This document shows, in pieces, positions 24,920-34,446 of a DNA stretch of 64,000 nucleotides; position 1 is the first letter of the stretch; each line of letters starts with the position of its first letter. The notes beneath the pieces were generated by a model, which searched no databases, was not told where the DNA came from, and worked only from the letters and a program-made list of their open reading frames with translations. The stretch covers positions 434,001-498,000 of the forward strand of contig NZ_JAVHWZ010000002.1 of NCBI RefSeq assembly GCF_035607555.1, written 5' to 3'. The DNA comes from Candidatus Bealeia paramacronuclearis (GTDB taxonomy: Bacteria; Pseudomonadota; Alphaproteobacteria; UBA9655). The position numbers were made by a program, and so were the translations under genes.

Positions 24920-27484
24920 ATGTTGAAAAAATCAGTTTTTTGGCAAAAACCGCTTGAATCTATTTTTCAAGACCTCAAATGCACTGCAGACGGTCTCTCA
25001 AACCATGATGCCCGCCTTAGGGAGTCAAAATTTGGTCTTAACGTCATTCGCGCTGAGGCAAAAAAAAATCAGATCATTGAATTTTTTAAATACTTCAATA
25101 GTCCTATTGTGATTCTTTTAATGATGGCGGCCCTGATTTCTGCTTTCGTTGGAGAAGCAAAAAGCGCAATTATTATCTTTGTGATTCTAATTCTAAGCGT
25201 TGTTGTAGATTACATTCAGGAAAATCGCGCCAACAAAGCTGCTGAAAAACTTAAAAAATCTGTAGCCCTACATGTCAGAGTTCTGAGGTCTGGTAAAAAA
25301 GAGATTATTCCCGCTTCAAAACTGGTGCCAGGAGATGTCATTTTCTTAGAAACCGGAAATCTCGTACCGTCTGATTGTATTCTTCTTGAGGAGAAAGATT
25401 TCTTTGTCAACCAAGCAATATTTACGGGAGAAACTTATCCCGCCAAAAAAAATGCCGCTCAAGATGCTACGAATGACTCAACAAATTTATCGGATGCCAA
25501 AAATGCTCTTTTCATGGGAAGTTCCGTGATTGGAGGAACTGCAAAAGCTCTTATCGTAAAAACAGGAGATGAGACATTTTTGGGAGGAATTAGTCATGAC
25601 TTAATGAAACAAGCACCCGTCAGTGACTTTACGATTGGAATTACACGTTTTGGTTATTTTCTCATCCGATTGACTTTCTTTCTGGTCTTATTTGTTCTGA
25701 TCTCCAATCTGTATTTTCAAAGACCTTGGTTAGAAAGCGTTTTATATTCTTTGGCCTTAGCGGTTGGCATTATGCCAGAGTTTTTACCAATGCAAATATC
25801 AATAGCCCTGGCACGGGGTGCTGTTTTATTGGCGAAGAAAAAAGTCATTGTTAAAAGACTTTCGTCTATTCATGACTTAGGAAGTATGGATATTTTATGT
25901 ACGGATAAAACGGGGACATTAACTCAATCAAAAGTCAATATAGAGAGAACTGTTAATTTAAAGGGAGAGCCGCTTGAAAAAATTGGTCTATGTGCTTATT
26001 TAAATAGCTTCTTCCAAGCCGGCAATTCAAATCCCCTTGATCAAGCCATTTTAAAAAATTCCCACTTTGAGGTCTCGACTTATAAAAAGCTCGATGAAAC
26101 GCCTTTTGATTTTGACAAACGTTATTCCTCAACGCTCTTGAGTGCACCTGAGGGGAATATGTTGATTATCAAAGGCGCTCCTGAAAATGTTTTAAAGCTG
26201 TGCAAATCTTACGAAGAAAACGGCATTGTTTTACCTTTAACGCCTGATCTTGAGAATGCAGCTTTAAGTTTGTTTCAAGAAATGAGCGGAGATGGGTTTA
26301 GAACTTTGGCTGTGGCGATAGGATCCTGCGCGCCCCAATGCATTGAAGAATTTTGGGATTCTGGAAAAACACCAACTTTTTTGGGCTTTATCACCTTTTA
26401 CGATCCTCCTAAAGATAGCGCCGCTCAGTCTATAAAAGATCTAATCAATCTTGGGGTTAGTGTTAAAGTGATCACAGGCGACAATGAAGATGTGGCCCTT
26501 CACTTGTGCAAGACATTAGACATTAAAATTACTGGGACTTTAACGGGAGATCAGATGCTCAAAATGAGTCTTCCAGCCTTGCAACATAAAGTTGAGAAAA
26601 CCAATCTTTTTTCAAGAGTCAATCCTTCTCAAAAAAATCAAATTATTTCGTTACTGAAACGCAATGGCCATGTCGTGGGATTTATTGGAGATGGTGTCAA
26701 TGATGCTCCCTCCATTCACACCGCAGATGTGGGAATTTCCGTCGAGAATGCTGTGGATGTTGCCAAAGAAGCCTCAGACTTCATTCTCCTTCAGCGTGAT
26801 TTGAGTGTTATCCATCAAGGCGTTTATGAAGGGAGGCGAACATATGCAAACCTCATGAAATACATTATGATGCTCACCAGTTCAAATCTGGGAAATATGA
26901 TGAGCATGACGTTGGCTACGTTTTTATTGCCATTTATTCCCATGGCACCCGCTCAACTTTTATTAAATAATTTGCTTTATGATGTGTCTCAAATCCCTAT
27001 TCCTTTGGATAATGTAGAGCCTCAAGCAGTTGCAGCACCACACAAATGGAATATAAAATTTATCCAGCGCTTTATGTTTGTATTTGGGATTATTACGTCA
27101 ATTTTTGATTTGATTACTTTTTATATTATGCTCTCAATCTACAAAGCTCCAAAAGAACTTTTCCAAACGGGTTGGTTTATTGAATCCCTTGCCGCTACAG
27201 TTCTTGTCGTCTTTATTATAAGAACGCGTTTTTCACCTTTTAAAAACAAACCCAACCCTATTTTAGCTTTTTCATCTGTCACTCTTGTGGTGATAGGCGC
27301 TTTGATACCATTCACCTTTCTTGGAACTTATTTTAATTTTGAAACACCTTCTTATGCGTTTCTCGGCGCGATTATGATGATTGTTTTGAGTTATTTAATT
27401 CTGGTTGAATATGTAAAAAGATGGTTTTTTGCAAAGTGGGGAGCACCAGAGAAAATGGAATACAAAATAAAATTGGCGCGATAA
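24920..27484 (+). CDS. mgtA: Magnesium-translocating P-type ATPase
   Basis: 854 residues, P3B-type ATPase importing Mg2+. Visible: actuator motif FTGETYPAKK (TGES changed to TGET, as in MgtA proteins), the membrane motif AVGIMPEFLPMQIS, the phosphorylation site CTDKTGTLTQ, nucleotide-binding KGAPENVL, and the hinge GDGVNDAPSIHTADVGISV, with about 10 membrane segments. The upstream 200 bases are AT-rich; no Mg2+ sensing leader could be recognised. Uptake of Mg2+ from a host vacuole is a reasonable role. Confidence 0.93.
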   Translation: MLKKSVFWQKPLESIFQDLKCTADGLSNHDARLRESKFGLNVIRAEAKKNQIIEFFKYFNSPIVILLMMAALISAFVGEAKSAIIIFVILILSVVVDYIQENRANKAAEKLKKSVALHVRVLRSGKKEIIPASKLVPGDVIFLETGNLVPSDCILLEEKDFFVNQAIFTGETYPAKKNAAQDATNDSTNLSDAKNALFMGSSVIGGTAKALIVKTGDETFLGGISHDLMKQAPVSDFTIGITRFGYFLIRLTFFLVLFVLISNLYFQRPWLESVLYSLALAVGIMPEFLPMQISIALARGAVLLAKKKVIVKRLSSIHDLGSMDILCTDKTGTLTQSKVNIERTVNLKGEPLEKIGLCAYLNSFFQAGNSNPLDQAILKNSHFEVSTYKKLDETPFDFDKRYSSTLLSAPEGNMLIIKGAPENVLKLCKSYEENGIVLPLTPDLENAALSLFQEMSGDGFRTLAVAIGSCAPQCIEEFWDSGKTPTFLGFITFYDPPKDSAAQSIKDLINLGVSVKVITGDNEDVALHLCKTLDIKITGTLTGDQMLKMSLPALQHKVEKTNLFSRVNPSQKNQIISLLKRNGHVVGFIGDGVNDAPSIHTADVGISVENAVDVAKEASDFILLQRDLSVIHQGVYEGRRTYANLMKYIMMLTSSNLGNMMSMTLATFLLPFIPMAPAQLLLNNLLYDVSQIPIPLDNVEPQAVAAPHKWNIKFIQRFMFVFGIITSIFDLITFYIMLSIYKAPKELFQTGWFIESLAATVLVVFIIRTRFSPFKNKPNPILAFSSVTLVVIGALIPFTFLGTYFNFETPSYAFLGAIMMIVLSYLILVEYVKRWFFAKWGAPEKMEYKIKLAR

Positions 27485-27583
27485 TTACAAATTGTTTTCT
27501 GGATTAATATTTCATCACTGGATCGAAACCTGCATATTCTGTAAAATAAATAATTAATTATAAAAACAAGGGGAAATCCGCAG

Positions 27584-28942
27584 ATGGAGATTTTATTTTT
27601 AGGGGCCACAAAAACGGTTACAGGTTCAAAATACCTCCTGACATTTGGAGCTCAAAAAATTCTTCTGGATTGCGGTCTTTTCCAAGGTTTTAAAGGCCTT
27701 CGCCTGCGCAACTGGGATGATCTTCCTGTAAGACCTCATGATGTAGAATCTGTCATTTTAAGCCATGCCCATATTGATCATAGTGGATACATTCCCCTTC
27801 TCATTCAAAATGGCTTTCGGGGGCCTATTTATTCAACATCTGGTACCAAGGATTTATGTGCCATTCTTCTTCCGGATAGCGGGCACCTTCAAGAGGAAGA
27901 GGCCAATTTTGCTAATCGACATAACTATTCTAAGCACCATCCTGCCCTTCCCCTTTATACAAGAGAGGAAGCAGAAGATGCCCTTAAGCATTTTCAAACT
28001 AAACCTTACGACATTTCATTTTCACCAATCCCTGATCTGAATGTCAAATTCCTCAAAGCCGGCCATATTATTGGTGCTTCTATTGTGCGGATGAACTACA
28101 AGGGCACCTCTATCGTTTTTACAGGAGACCTCGGTCGCCCCAACGATATCGTCATGCGCCCTCCTGCACTTGTTGATGAAACCGATTATCTCGTTGTTGA
28201 ATCGACTTATGGAAATCGTCTTCATGAAAGAGAAGATCCACGCGATCTTTTGGCAGTCGTGATTAACAGAACCGTCAAACGCGGGGGATCCATCATTATT
28301 CCATCCTTTGCCGTGGGTCGTGCACAAAATCTTCTTTATTATATTATGTCACTCAAACAACAAGATAAAATCCCAGATATCCCCGTATTTCTGGATAGTC
28401 CGATGTCCATTAATGCCACAGATATCTTTTGCAATCATTTGGGCGAGCATCGCCTCAGCGATCAGCAATGTGATCTGATGGGTAAAGGCGCTACCTATGT
28501 TCGAGAGTCTGAAGGTTCAAAAAAACTAGACAGCCACAATCTTTCACGAATCATCATTTCCGCTAGCGGAATGGCCACAGGCGGACGGATTTTACATCAT
28601 CTTAAATTTTTTGCGCCAGACCCACGCAATACGATCCTTTTTACCGGATATCAAGCGGATGGAACACGAGGAGATCGTATGATCCAAGGCGAGGAGGAAA
28701 TTCGAATTTTTGGTGAGATGGTGCCTCTTCGAGCTGAAGTTGTTTCTTTAAGCAATACCTCGGCTCACGCCGATTATGAAGAAATTCTGGGGTGGCTTTC
28801 GCACTTTAAGCGCCCCCCTAAAAAAACATTTATCACCCATGGATCCGAAGCCTCTGCAGAAGCCTTACGGGATAAAATCCACGAAAAGTTCGGCTGGGAT
28901 TGCGTTGTCCCCAACTATTTGGATAAAGAAATTCTAAAATGA
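27584..28942 (+). CDS. Metallo-beta-lactamase / beta-CASP nuclease (CPSF73-like)
   Basis: 452 residues. The zinc-binding motif HAHIDHSGYIP (HxHxDH), FTGDLGRP and the beta-CASP motifs SPMSINAT, SASGMATGGRIL and FITHGSEASAEAL identify an RNA-processing member of the beta-lactamase fold, probably an endo/5'-exoribonuclease. AAGGGG precedes the ATG by about 10 bases. Its stop overlaps the next start by ATGA, so it is coupled to a nucleoside/nucleotide phosphorylase. Together they could feed RNA fragments into nucleotide salvage. Confidence 0.88.
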   Translation: MEILFLGATKTVTGSKYLLTFGAQKILLDCGLFQGFKGLRLRNWDDLPVRPHDVESVILSHAHIDHSGYIPLLIQNGFRGPIYSTSGTKDLCAILLPDSGHLQEEEANFANRHNYSKHHPALPLYTREEAEDALKHFQTKPYDISFSPIPDLNVKFLKAGHIIGASIVRMNYKGTSIVFTGDLGRPNDIVMRPPALVDETDYLVVESTYGNRLHEREDPRDLLAVVINRTVKRGGSIIIPSFAVGRAQNLLYYIMSLKQQDKIPDIPVFLDSPMSINATDIFCNHLGEHRLSDQQCDLMGKGATYVRESEGSKKLDSHNLSRIIISASGMATGGRILHHLKFFAPDPRNTILFTGYQADGTRGDRMIQGEEEIRIFGEMVPLRAEVVSLSNTSAHADYEEILGWLSHFKRPPKKTFITHGSEASAEALRDKIHEKFGWDCVVPNYLDKEILK

Positions 28943-30459
28943 GCGAAACTTGTACAACGACATTACGGCTCAAAAATTTGGGGATTAATACGTATAAAGA
29001 CGCAATCCTCTATATACGTAAGGACTGTAATGTTTGTGCAGCAGAAGGATTTGAGGTTCAGACACGTGTTCGTGTAAATTTCAAAGGACGCTCCCTCATT
29101 ACAACAGTTCAAATTATCGAATCTGATTTGCTGACATATGAAGAGGCCAGTCTTTCCACTTATGCGTGGTCATATCTTCAAGCCCAGGAAGGGGAAGACC
29201 TTTTCATATTTCACCACAAGCAGCTAGCATCTTTGGGCTTTGTCAGATCAAAACTCTATGGACATACTCTGTCGCAAAATGAAATCAATGAGATCATCAA
29301 AGATATCTCTAAATCCCGTTTTTCAGACATTAATCTATCTATGTTTTTAGCCGGATGTGTGGGCGGACGCTTAAATGGGGAAGAAATTTTTTATCTCACC
29401 AATGCCATGCTTCAATCTGGATCTCGTCTGCATTGGGGATCCCAAGTTGTTGTAGATAAACATTGTGTAGGGGGGCTTCCGGGGAATCGAACAACCCTCA
29501 TTGTGATTCCGATCGTAGCGGCATTTGGTTTGATGATTCCCAAAACCTCCTCACGCGCCATTACGTCTCCTGCAGGGACTGCGGATGTCATGGAGGTTTT
29601 CGCCCCTGTAGAACTCGATTTAAAATCCATGCGTCGCGTTGTTGAAAAAGAAAATGGCTGCATTATTTGGGGTGGAACTGTGTCCTTAAGTCCTGTGGAT
29701 GACGTGCTCATTTCCATTGAACGCATCATGGATTTGGATAGCGAAGGGCAAATGGTGGCCTCCGTCCTCTCCAAAAAAATTGCCGCAGGATCGACAAATA
29801 TCTTGATCGATATTCCTTTGGGTCCGACCGCAAAAGTCAGATCAATCTCCATGGCTAATCTTGTAAAAGCCCATATGGAAGCTATAAGCCGAAAATTTGG
29901 CATAGAAACAAAAGTTATTCTTAGCGATGGCACCCAACCCATTGGACAGGGAATCGGCCCAGCCCTTGAGGCGAGAGATGTTCTTGCCGTGCTCTCTTGC
30001 GATAAAAATGCCCCTCAAGATTTGAGAGAAAAGGCACTCCTCCTTGCAGGCGAGATTATTGAATTTTCGCCTACCATTCAAAAAGGAGAAGGTGTTAAAA
30101 TCGCCCATCACATTTTAGAAAGCGGTCAAGCCCTCCAGAAATTTCAAAATATTTGTTTGGTGCAAGGTGGTTTTTCTGAAATCCCAAAAGCACACCACAC
30201 ACATGAAATTACCGCAGTTTCTTCAGGAATTGTCTCAAATATTGACAATCGAAGACTTGCGCGCCTTGCGAAATTAACGGGAGCCCCTCATGTAAAAGTC
30301 GCCGGCTTGGAAATTTTAGTCAAACTGGATCATTTTGTAGAACGGCACCAACCTCTCATCATTCTTCATGCTAATTCTTTGGAGCAAATCAACTATGCCC
30401 TCTCCTATTATGAGATTGAATCTGACATGATCAAAATTACAGAAATGATCTCAAGATGA
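28939..30459 (+). CDS. AMP/thymidine phosphorylase family enzyme (archaeal-type long form)
   Basis: 506 residues: about 80 extra N-terminal residues before the phosphorylase core, as in archaeal AMP phosphorylase, versus about 440 in bacterial DeoA. Core motifs: KHCVGGLPGNRTTLIVIPI (phosphate and substrate), TSSRAITSPAGTADVMEV, GCIIWGG, GQGIGPALEARD and the C-terminal pyruvate-like domain. AMP phosphorylase splits AMP, CMP or UMP with phosphate to base and ribose 1,5-bisphosphate; thymidine phosphorylase uses nucleosides. The long form favours nucleotides, but this is an inference. It overlaps both neighbours by ATGA. Confidence 0.85.
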   Translation: MSETCTTTLRLKNLGINTYKDAILYIRKDCNVCAAEGFEVQTRVRVNFKGRSLITTVQIIESDLLTYEEASLSTYAWSYLQAQEGEDLFIFHHKQLASLGFVRSKLYGHTLSQNEINEIIKDISKSRFSDINLSMFLAGCVGGRLNGEEIFYLTNAMLQSGSRLHWGSQVVVDKHCVGGLPGNRTTLIVIPIVAAFGLMIPKTSSRAITSPAGTADVMEVFAPVELDLKSMRRVVEKENGCIIWGGTVSLSPVDDVLISIERIMDLDSEGQMVASVLSKKIAAGSTNILIDIPLGPTAKVRSISMANLVKAHMEAISRKFGIETKVILSDGTQPIGQGIGPALEARDVLAVLSCDKNAPQDLREKALLLAGEIIEFSPTIQKGEGVKIAHHILESGQALQKFQNICLVQGGFSEIPKAHHTHEITAVSSGIVSNIDNRRLARLAKLTGAPHVKVAGLEILVKLDHFVERHQPLIILHANSLEQINYALSYYEIESDMIKITEMISR

Positions 30460-31334
30460 ATCCTATCGTATTTCAACTTTTTGAAGACACAGGACTTGCT
30501 ACAATGCTTGAGCAGGAGCTTTCCTTGGAAAGAGGAAAGATCGAGATTCATGCTTTTCCCGATGAAGAAAATCTCATCCGTATAGAATCTTCCGTTAACA
30601 GGAGAAAGGTTGTTTTTGCGACCTCTCTTGATCATCCCAATCCAAAAATCCTGCCCCTTCTTTTTGCAGCAAGAACAGCACGAGATTTGGGCGCCCAAAA
30701 CCTTACGCTTATAGCCCCCTATCTTCCCTATATGCGCCAAGACAAAGTCTTCCAAGAGGGTGAAGGCATCAGTTCAAAATATTTTGCAGCCCTTCTCTCT
30801 TCCCATTTTGATCATCTAATTACAATCGATCCCCATTTGCATCGGTGGCATTCCCTCCAAGATATTTATACAATGACCACTACCGTCTTACACGCAACCA
30901 AAATCATCGCCCACTGGATTCAAGGTAATGTGCAATCTCCTCTGATTCTGGGCCCTGATGGCGAAAGCACCCAATGGGTAAGTGATGTTGCTAAAATCGC
31001 ACAAGCCCCTTTCTTGGTTCTTGAAAAAATCAGAACCGGGGATTTGGAAGTTAAAGTCTCAGTGCCGGACCTTGGGAGTTTTCAAAACCGCACCCCCATT
31101 CTAGTGGATGACATTATTTCTTCGGGAAAAACTATGATTCAAACTCTTGAGCATCTCAAAAAAATTGGACTTCCTTCCCCCATTTGCATTGGGATCCACG
31201 CGCTTTTTTCTAAAAGCACTTACGAGGATTTATTAAATGCCGGCGCCCAGCGTGTTATAACCTGTAATACTATCAAACATTTTTCTAATGGCATTAAGAT
31301 CAACTCCCTTTTTACAAGTCATGAAATCCCATAA
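30456..31334 (+). CDS. PRPP synthase-family protein
   Basis: 292 residues, shorter than classic PRPP synthase (about 315). N-terminal pyrophosphokinase half with YLPYMRQDKVFQEGE and TIDPHLHRW, C-terminal half with the PRPP loop LVDDIISSGKTM. The catalytic KRR flap of typical Prs is replaced by EKIRTGDLEV, and the DPHLHR form resembles archaeal (class III-like) enzymes. It is expected to make or use PRPP. Coupling to an AMP-phosphorylase-like gene suggests that ribose 1,5-bisphosphate or ribose 5-phosphate is channelled to PRPP. Whether it accepts the usual substrates is open. Confidence 0.8.
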   Translation: MNPIVFQLFEDTGLATMLEQELSLERGKIEIHAFPDEENLIRIESSVNRRKVVFATSLDHPNPKILPLLFAARTARDLGAQNLTLIAPYLPYMRQDKVFQEGEGISSKYFAALLSSHFDHLITIDPHLHRWHSLQDIYTMTTTVLHATKIIAHWIQGNVQSPLILGPDGESTQWVSDVAKIAQAPFLVLEKIRTGDLEVKVSVPDLGSFQNRTPILVDDIISSGKTMIQTLEHLKKIGLPSPICIGIHALFSKSTYEDLLNAGAQRVITCNTIKHFSNGIKINSLFTSHEIP

Positions 31335-31624
31335 AACAAGGCATCCCGTTATTGCACACTCTACTTAACGCAGGCAGTCAAACTAAACAGCAGGTATTTT
31401 CCAAGAAGCTCTGGAGCGCCACACTCTTGGGGAGCGGTTTCGTCATTAACGGATTTTTTGTGAAACGTATTGTTCCCGTACTGTAGAGCATTGTAAAAAG
31501 AATGAAATCGTTAAATATGTGATTAAATCTTGTAATACCCCGTTGGATCGCATTCCCTCTTGTGAGTTCTGTTATTGGGTCTGGATGTCCTGACCGGAGT
31601 TTTGAAATCCTTTGTCGTAATTGA
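31335..31624. other. Intergenic stretch without a recognisable gene
   Basis: Between the PRPP-synthase gene and the left target repeat of the ISNCY element. One frame (about 31400-31590) reads as protein-like with an internal stop and could be a decayed gene, but I recognise nothing in it. Confidence 0.3.
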
Positions 31625-31640
31625 CACCCACGAATTCTTC

Positions 31641-33076
31641 TGTCAAGGCAATTTAGAAATGTCCGCTTTGAGTTGAATTATTATCCACAAGTCCATAGCC
31701 CTCTCTCGCGCTCTCAAGCGCAAGAGAGACTTGGGGCTGTGGACCCTGTGGGTAATAAGAAGTCTGGGTTTATTTTGGGGAAGATTTCCTGGTCAAAAAC
31801 ATGATCTAAGTCCTTACGATCAGCTAGAATGGGCCCCCTTGTCACCCTATCCAGCGCCATCACGCTTAAGACTTCTTCTCCAAGCATCACCTCTATTGCC
31901 CCCGTATAATGTTGATAAATTGTGACTTTTTTATTCTGGTAGCGATAGCCTTTTCCAGGCACTTGAACTTGATAGGCCTGCCCTTCCAAAGAGAATTCAA
32001 GGTTTTTTGAAAGCTTGCGCGTGACGTGATGAGATAAAATTCGTCGCAACCTTTGCGCGTCGATAGGTACGTCACGGTGCAGATCTTTCGGGTTTGCCGC
32101 ATCAACGGCGAACTTTTGGTTATACTTCTCGATAAACGCCGGCAAATAGGCATTGGCAGTCGCAATATCGCAGATACCTCTCAAACGCATCTCTTTGATT
32201 AAGCGATCTTGCAGCGTTTGATTCGCCCGCTCGACACGGCCCTTGGCTTGGGGTGAGTAAGCGCAAATCAACTCAATTCCTAAATCTTTCATGGCGCGAT
32301 GCAGCTCAGTAGCTTGGTAATATCCGTCAGTTGTGCGCGTTGTTTTAAAAATGCTGTGCCGGTCACTATAATAGGCCAGAGGCAGACCATGCTGCTCGAG
32401 GTGTGATTCCATGGCTCGGAAATAGCCGGCAGTGGTCTCCGATTCTTCAAATCGCATAGATACGATGCGGCTGGTGGCATCGTCTACAAAGACGAGCAAA
32501 CAACACTTTGCACGCCGTCCCTCAAACCAATCATGGTGCGACCCATCAATCTGTACAAGCTCACCAAAGCACGAGCGGCGCTGACGGGATTGATGCAGAG
32601 GCGAGCTTTTCCGAATTTTCCCGCTCCATAATGCATCGGCTATCATCCATTGTCGCAGAGTTTCTTTGTTGATCTTAAGCCCCTCATTCTCCAACAGTTT
32701 CTCGCTGGCTAGCGTCGGACCAAAATCCGCATAACGATTCCGAACTGCCTCAAGAACTCTGGCTTTGAAGCCCTCTGAATGCGCACGATTACTGCCCGAT
32801 ATAGCACGCCGTTTAATCCCGGAAGGTCCCTCAACAGAAATTCTCGCCTGCAAACGCCTCACTTGCCGAGCACTCAAACCTAACTCTGCCGCACCTTCAC
32901 CTTGGCGCAGCAGACCTCGTTTTATGTCATCCAATATCTTTAGTTTTTCCATCTCGGCCTCGCTATACAATGTCTCCATTCATCCTCCTGCTTGCTGACT
33001 GCATCAGCATAAAACTTAAGGACAAATCCGGACATTTCTAAATTGCTTAACCGGACATTTTCAAATTGCTCCTACA
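31641..33076 (-). mobile_element. ISNCY (IS1202-like) insertion sequence with 16-bp target repeats
   Basis: The ends form an imperfect 25-bp inverted repeat starting TGT and ending ACA (31641-31665 and 33052-33076). Directly outside them the same 16 bases, CACCCACGAATTCTTC, stand at 31625-31640 and 33077-33092. A second copy of the terminal motif lies just inside the right end (33029-33046). ISNCY elements of the IS1202 type are known for unusually long target duplications. The transposase gene fills the element. The insertion lies 77 bases upstream of proS. Confidence 0.85.
31714..32979 (-). CDS. ISNCY-family transposase with integrase core
   Basis: 421 residues, intact. An N-terminal helix-turn-helix (GAAELGLSARQVRRLQARI) and winged part are followed by an rve integrase core: LVQIDGSHHDWFEG (first Asp), AYYSDRHSIF (second Asp), KGRVERANQTLQDRL (Glu). 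A C-terminal beta-barrel-like domain follows. This is the common transposase of the ISNCY group in proteobacteria. Confidence 0.9.
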   Translation of the reverse strand: METLYSEAEMEKLKILDDIKRGLLRQGEGAAELGLSARQVRRLQARISVEGPSGIKRRAISGSNRAHSEGFKARVLEAVRNRYADFGPTLASEKLLENEGLKINKETLRQWMIADALWSGKIRKSSPLHQSRQRRSCFGELVQIDGSHHDWFEGRRAKCCLLVFVDDATSRIVSMRFEESETTAGYFRAMESHLEQHGLPLAYYSDRHSIFKTTRTTDGYYQATELHRAMKDLGIELICAYSPQAKGRVERANQTLQDRLIKEMRLRGICDIATANAYLPAFIEKYNQKFAVDAANPKDLHRDVPIDAQRLRRILSHHVTRKLSKNLEFSLEGQAYQVQVPGKGYRYQNKKVTIYQHYTGAIEVMLGEEVLSVMALDRVTRGPILADRKDLDHVFDQEIFPKINPDFLLPTGSTAPSLSCA

Positions 33077-33153
33077 CACCCACGAATTCTTCTCGACAAA
33101 AGGTCTGGAGTTTTCTAAATTTCACACACCTTTCACTTTTTAGAGAAAATCTT

Positions 33154-34440
33154 ATGCGGATCAGTCAGTATTTCCTATCTACGTTAAAAGAAACGCCCCA
33201 AGAGGCCCAAATTGTTTCCCATCGCTTGATGTTGCGGACGGGAATGATTGCACAAACAACGGCAGGGATTTACACGTGGCTTCCGCTGGGGCTCGCTGTT
33301 TTGAAAAAGATCGAGCAAATTGTCCGGGAAGAGCAAAACCGCGCCGGCAGCCTTGAAGTTTTAATGCCCACCATCCAACCCGCAGATCTTTGGATCAAAA
33401 GTGGTCGTTATAACGATTACGGCAAAGAAATGCTGAGGATCACAGATCGTCATGAACGAGAGATGCTTTATGGTCCGACCGCAGAAGAAGTCATTACCGA
33501 TATTTTTGCGCGCTATATCAAAAGCTATAAAGATTTGCCCAAACGTCTTTACAATATTCAGTGGAAATTTCGGGACGAAATTCGCCCCCGTTTTGGTGTG
33601 ATGCGCGGCCGTGAATTTTTAATGAAAGACAACTATTCCTTTAACTTGGATTATGAAAGCGCGCGTGCTTCTTATCAGGCCATGTTGGACGCCTATGTGA
33701 GAACGTTTGCGCGCATGGGCCTTACGGCAATTCCTGTTCGTGCAGATTCTGGGGCCATTGGTGGAACTCTCTCTCACGAATTCCAGATTTTAGCAGAGAC
33801 GGGAGAAAGCCAAGTTTATTATGATGAGGCGTATGAAACGCTTGCACCTGGAGAAATTACTCTTGAGAAATTGCAAAGTCTTTATGCGGCCGCTGATGAA
33901 ATGCACAAACCTGAGGACTGCCCCGTGCCGTTGGAAAAACTCAAAACCGCTCGCGGCATTGAGGTCGGTCACGTTTTCTATTTTGGCACCAAATACTCCA
34001 TTCCTTTGGGTGCCTATGTGATGGGACCTGATGGAAAGCAAATTCCTGTTGAGATGGGATCTTATGGCATTGGTGTCTCCCGTTTGGTGGGGGCGCTTAT
34101 TGAGGCCAATCATGATGAAAAAGGAATCATTTGGCCTGAATCCGTAGCTCCTTTTAAAGTGGGGATCTTGAACCTCAACATTAAAGATGAAGCTACGAAC
34201 AAAGCTGCTGAAGATCTCTACCACAAGCTTTTAAACCAAGACGTTGAAGTTCTTTATGATGATCGTGATCAGGCGCCTGGAGCCAAGTTTGCCGATATGG
34301 ATTTGATTGGACTGCCTTGGCAAATTATCGTGGGACCTCGCGGGGTGGCACAAGGGCGTTGCGAAGTTAAAAATCGAAAGACTGACGAACGCTTTGATTT
34401 GAGTTATGATGACGCCATTCAAAAAATTAGGAAAGCCTAA
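33154..34440 (+). CDS. proS: Prolyl-tRNA synthetase
   Basis: 428 residues from ATG 33154 ([13 protein letters not shown]), the standard alphaproteobacterial short ProRS without the inserted editing domain. Class II motifs: [23 protein letters not shown], motif 2 with [22 protein letters not shown], motif 3 with [16 protein letters not shown]; the anticodon-binding domain follows. An ISNCY element lies 77 bases upstream and may have replaced its promoter region. It starts the operon proS-lolC-lolD-dnaE. Confidence 0.97.
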   Translation: MRISQYFLSTLKETPQEAQIVSHRLMLRTGMIAQTTAGIYTWLPLGLAVLKKIEQIVREEQNRAGSLEVLMPTIQPADLWIKSGRYNDYGKEMLRITDRHEREMLYGPTAEEVITDIFARYIKSYKDLPKRLYNIQWKFRDEIRPRFGVMRGREFLMKDNYSFNLDYESARASYQAMLDAYVRTFARMGLTAIPVRADSGAIGGTLSHEFQILAETGESQVYYDEAYETLAPGEITLEKLQSLYAAADEMHKPEDCPVPLEKLKTARGIEVGHVFYFGTKYSIPLGAYVMGPDGKQIPVEMGSYGIGVSRLVGALIEANHDEKGIIWPESVAPFKVGILNLNIKDEATNKAAEDLYHKLLNQDVEVLYDDRDQAPGAKFADMDLIGLPWQIIVGPRGVAQGRCEVKNRKTDERFDLSYDDAIQKIRKA

Positions 34441-34446
34441 GACCCC

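Noticed and set aside
31390-31593. Possible decayed transposase reading frame
   Set aside because: Protein-like with an internal stop, but no motif recognised; too weak to call.
31681-31689. Perfect DnaA box TTATCCACA
   Set aside because: A single box inside an insertion sequence, without further boxes or an AT-rich unwinding region nearby; not an origin.
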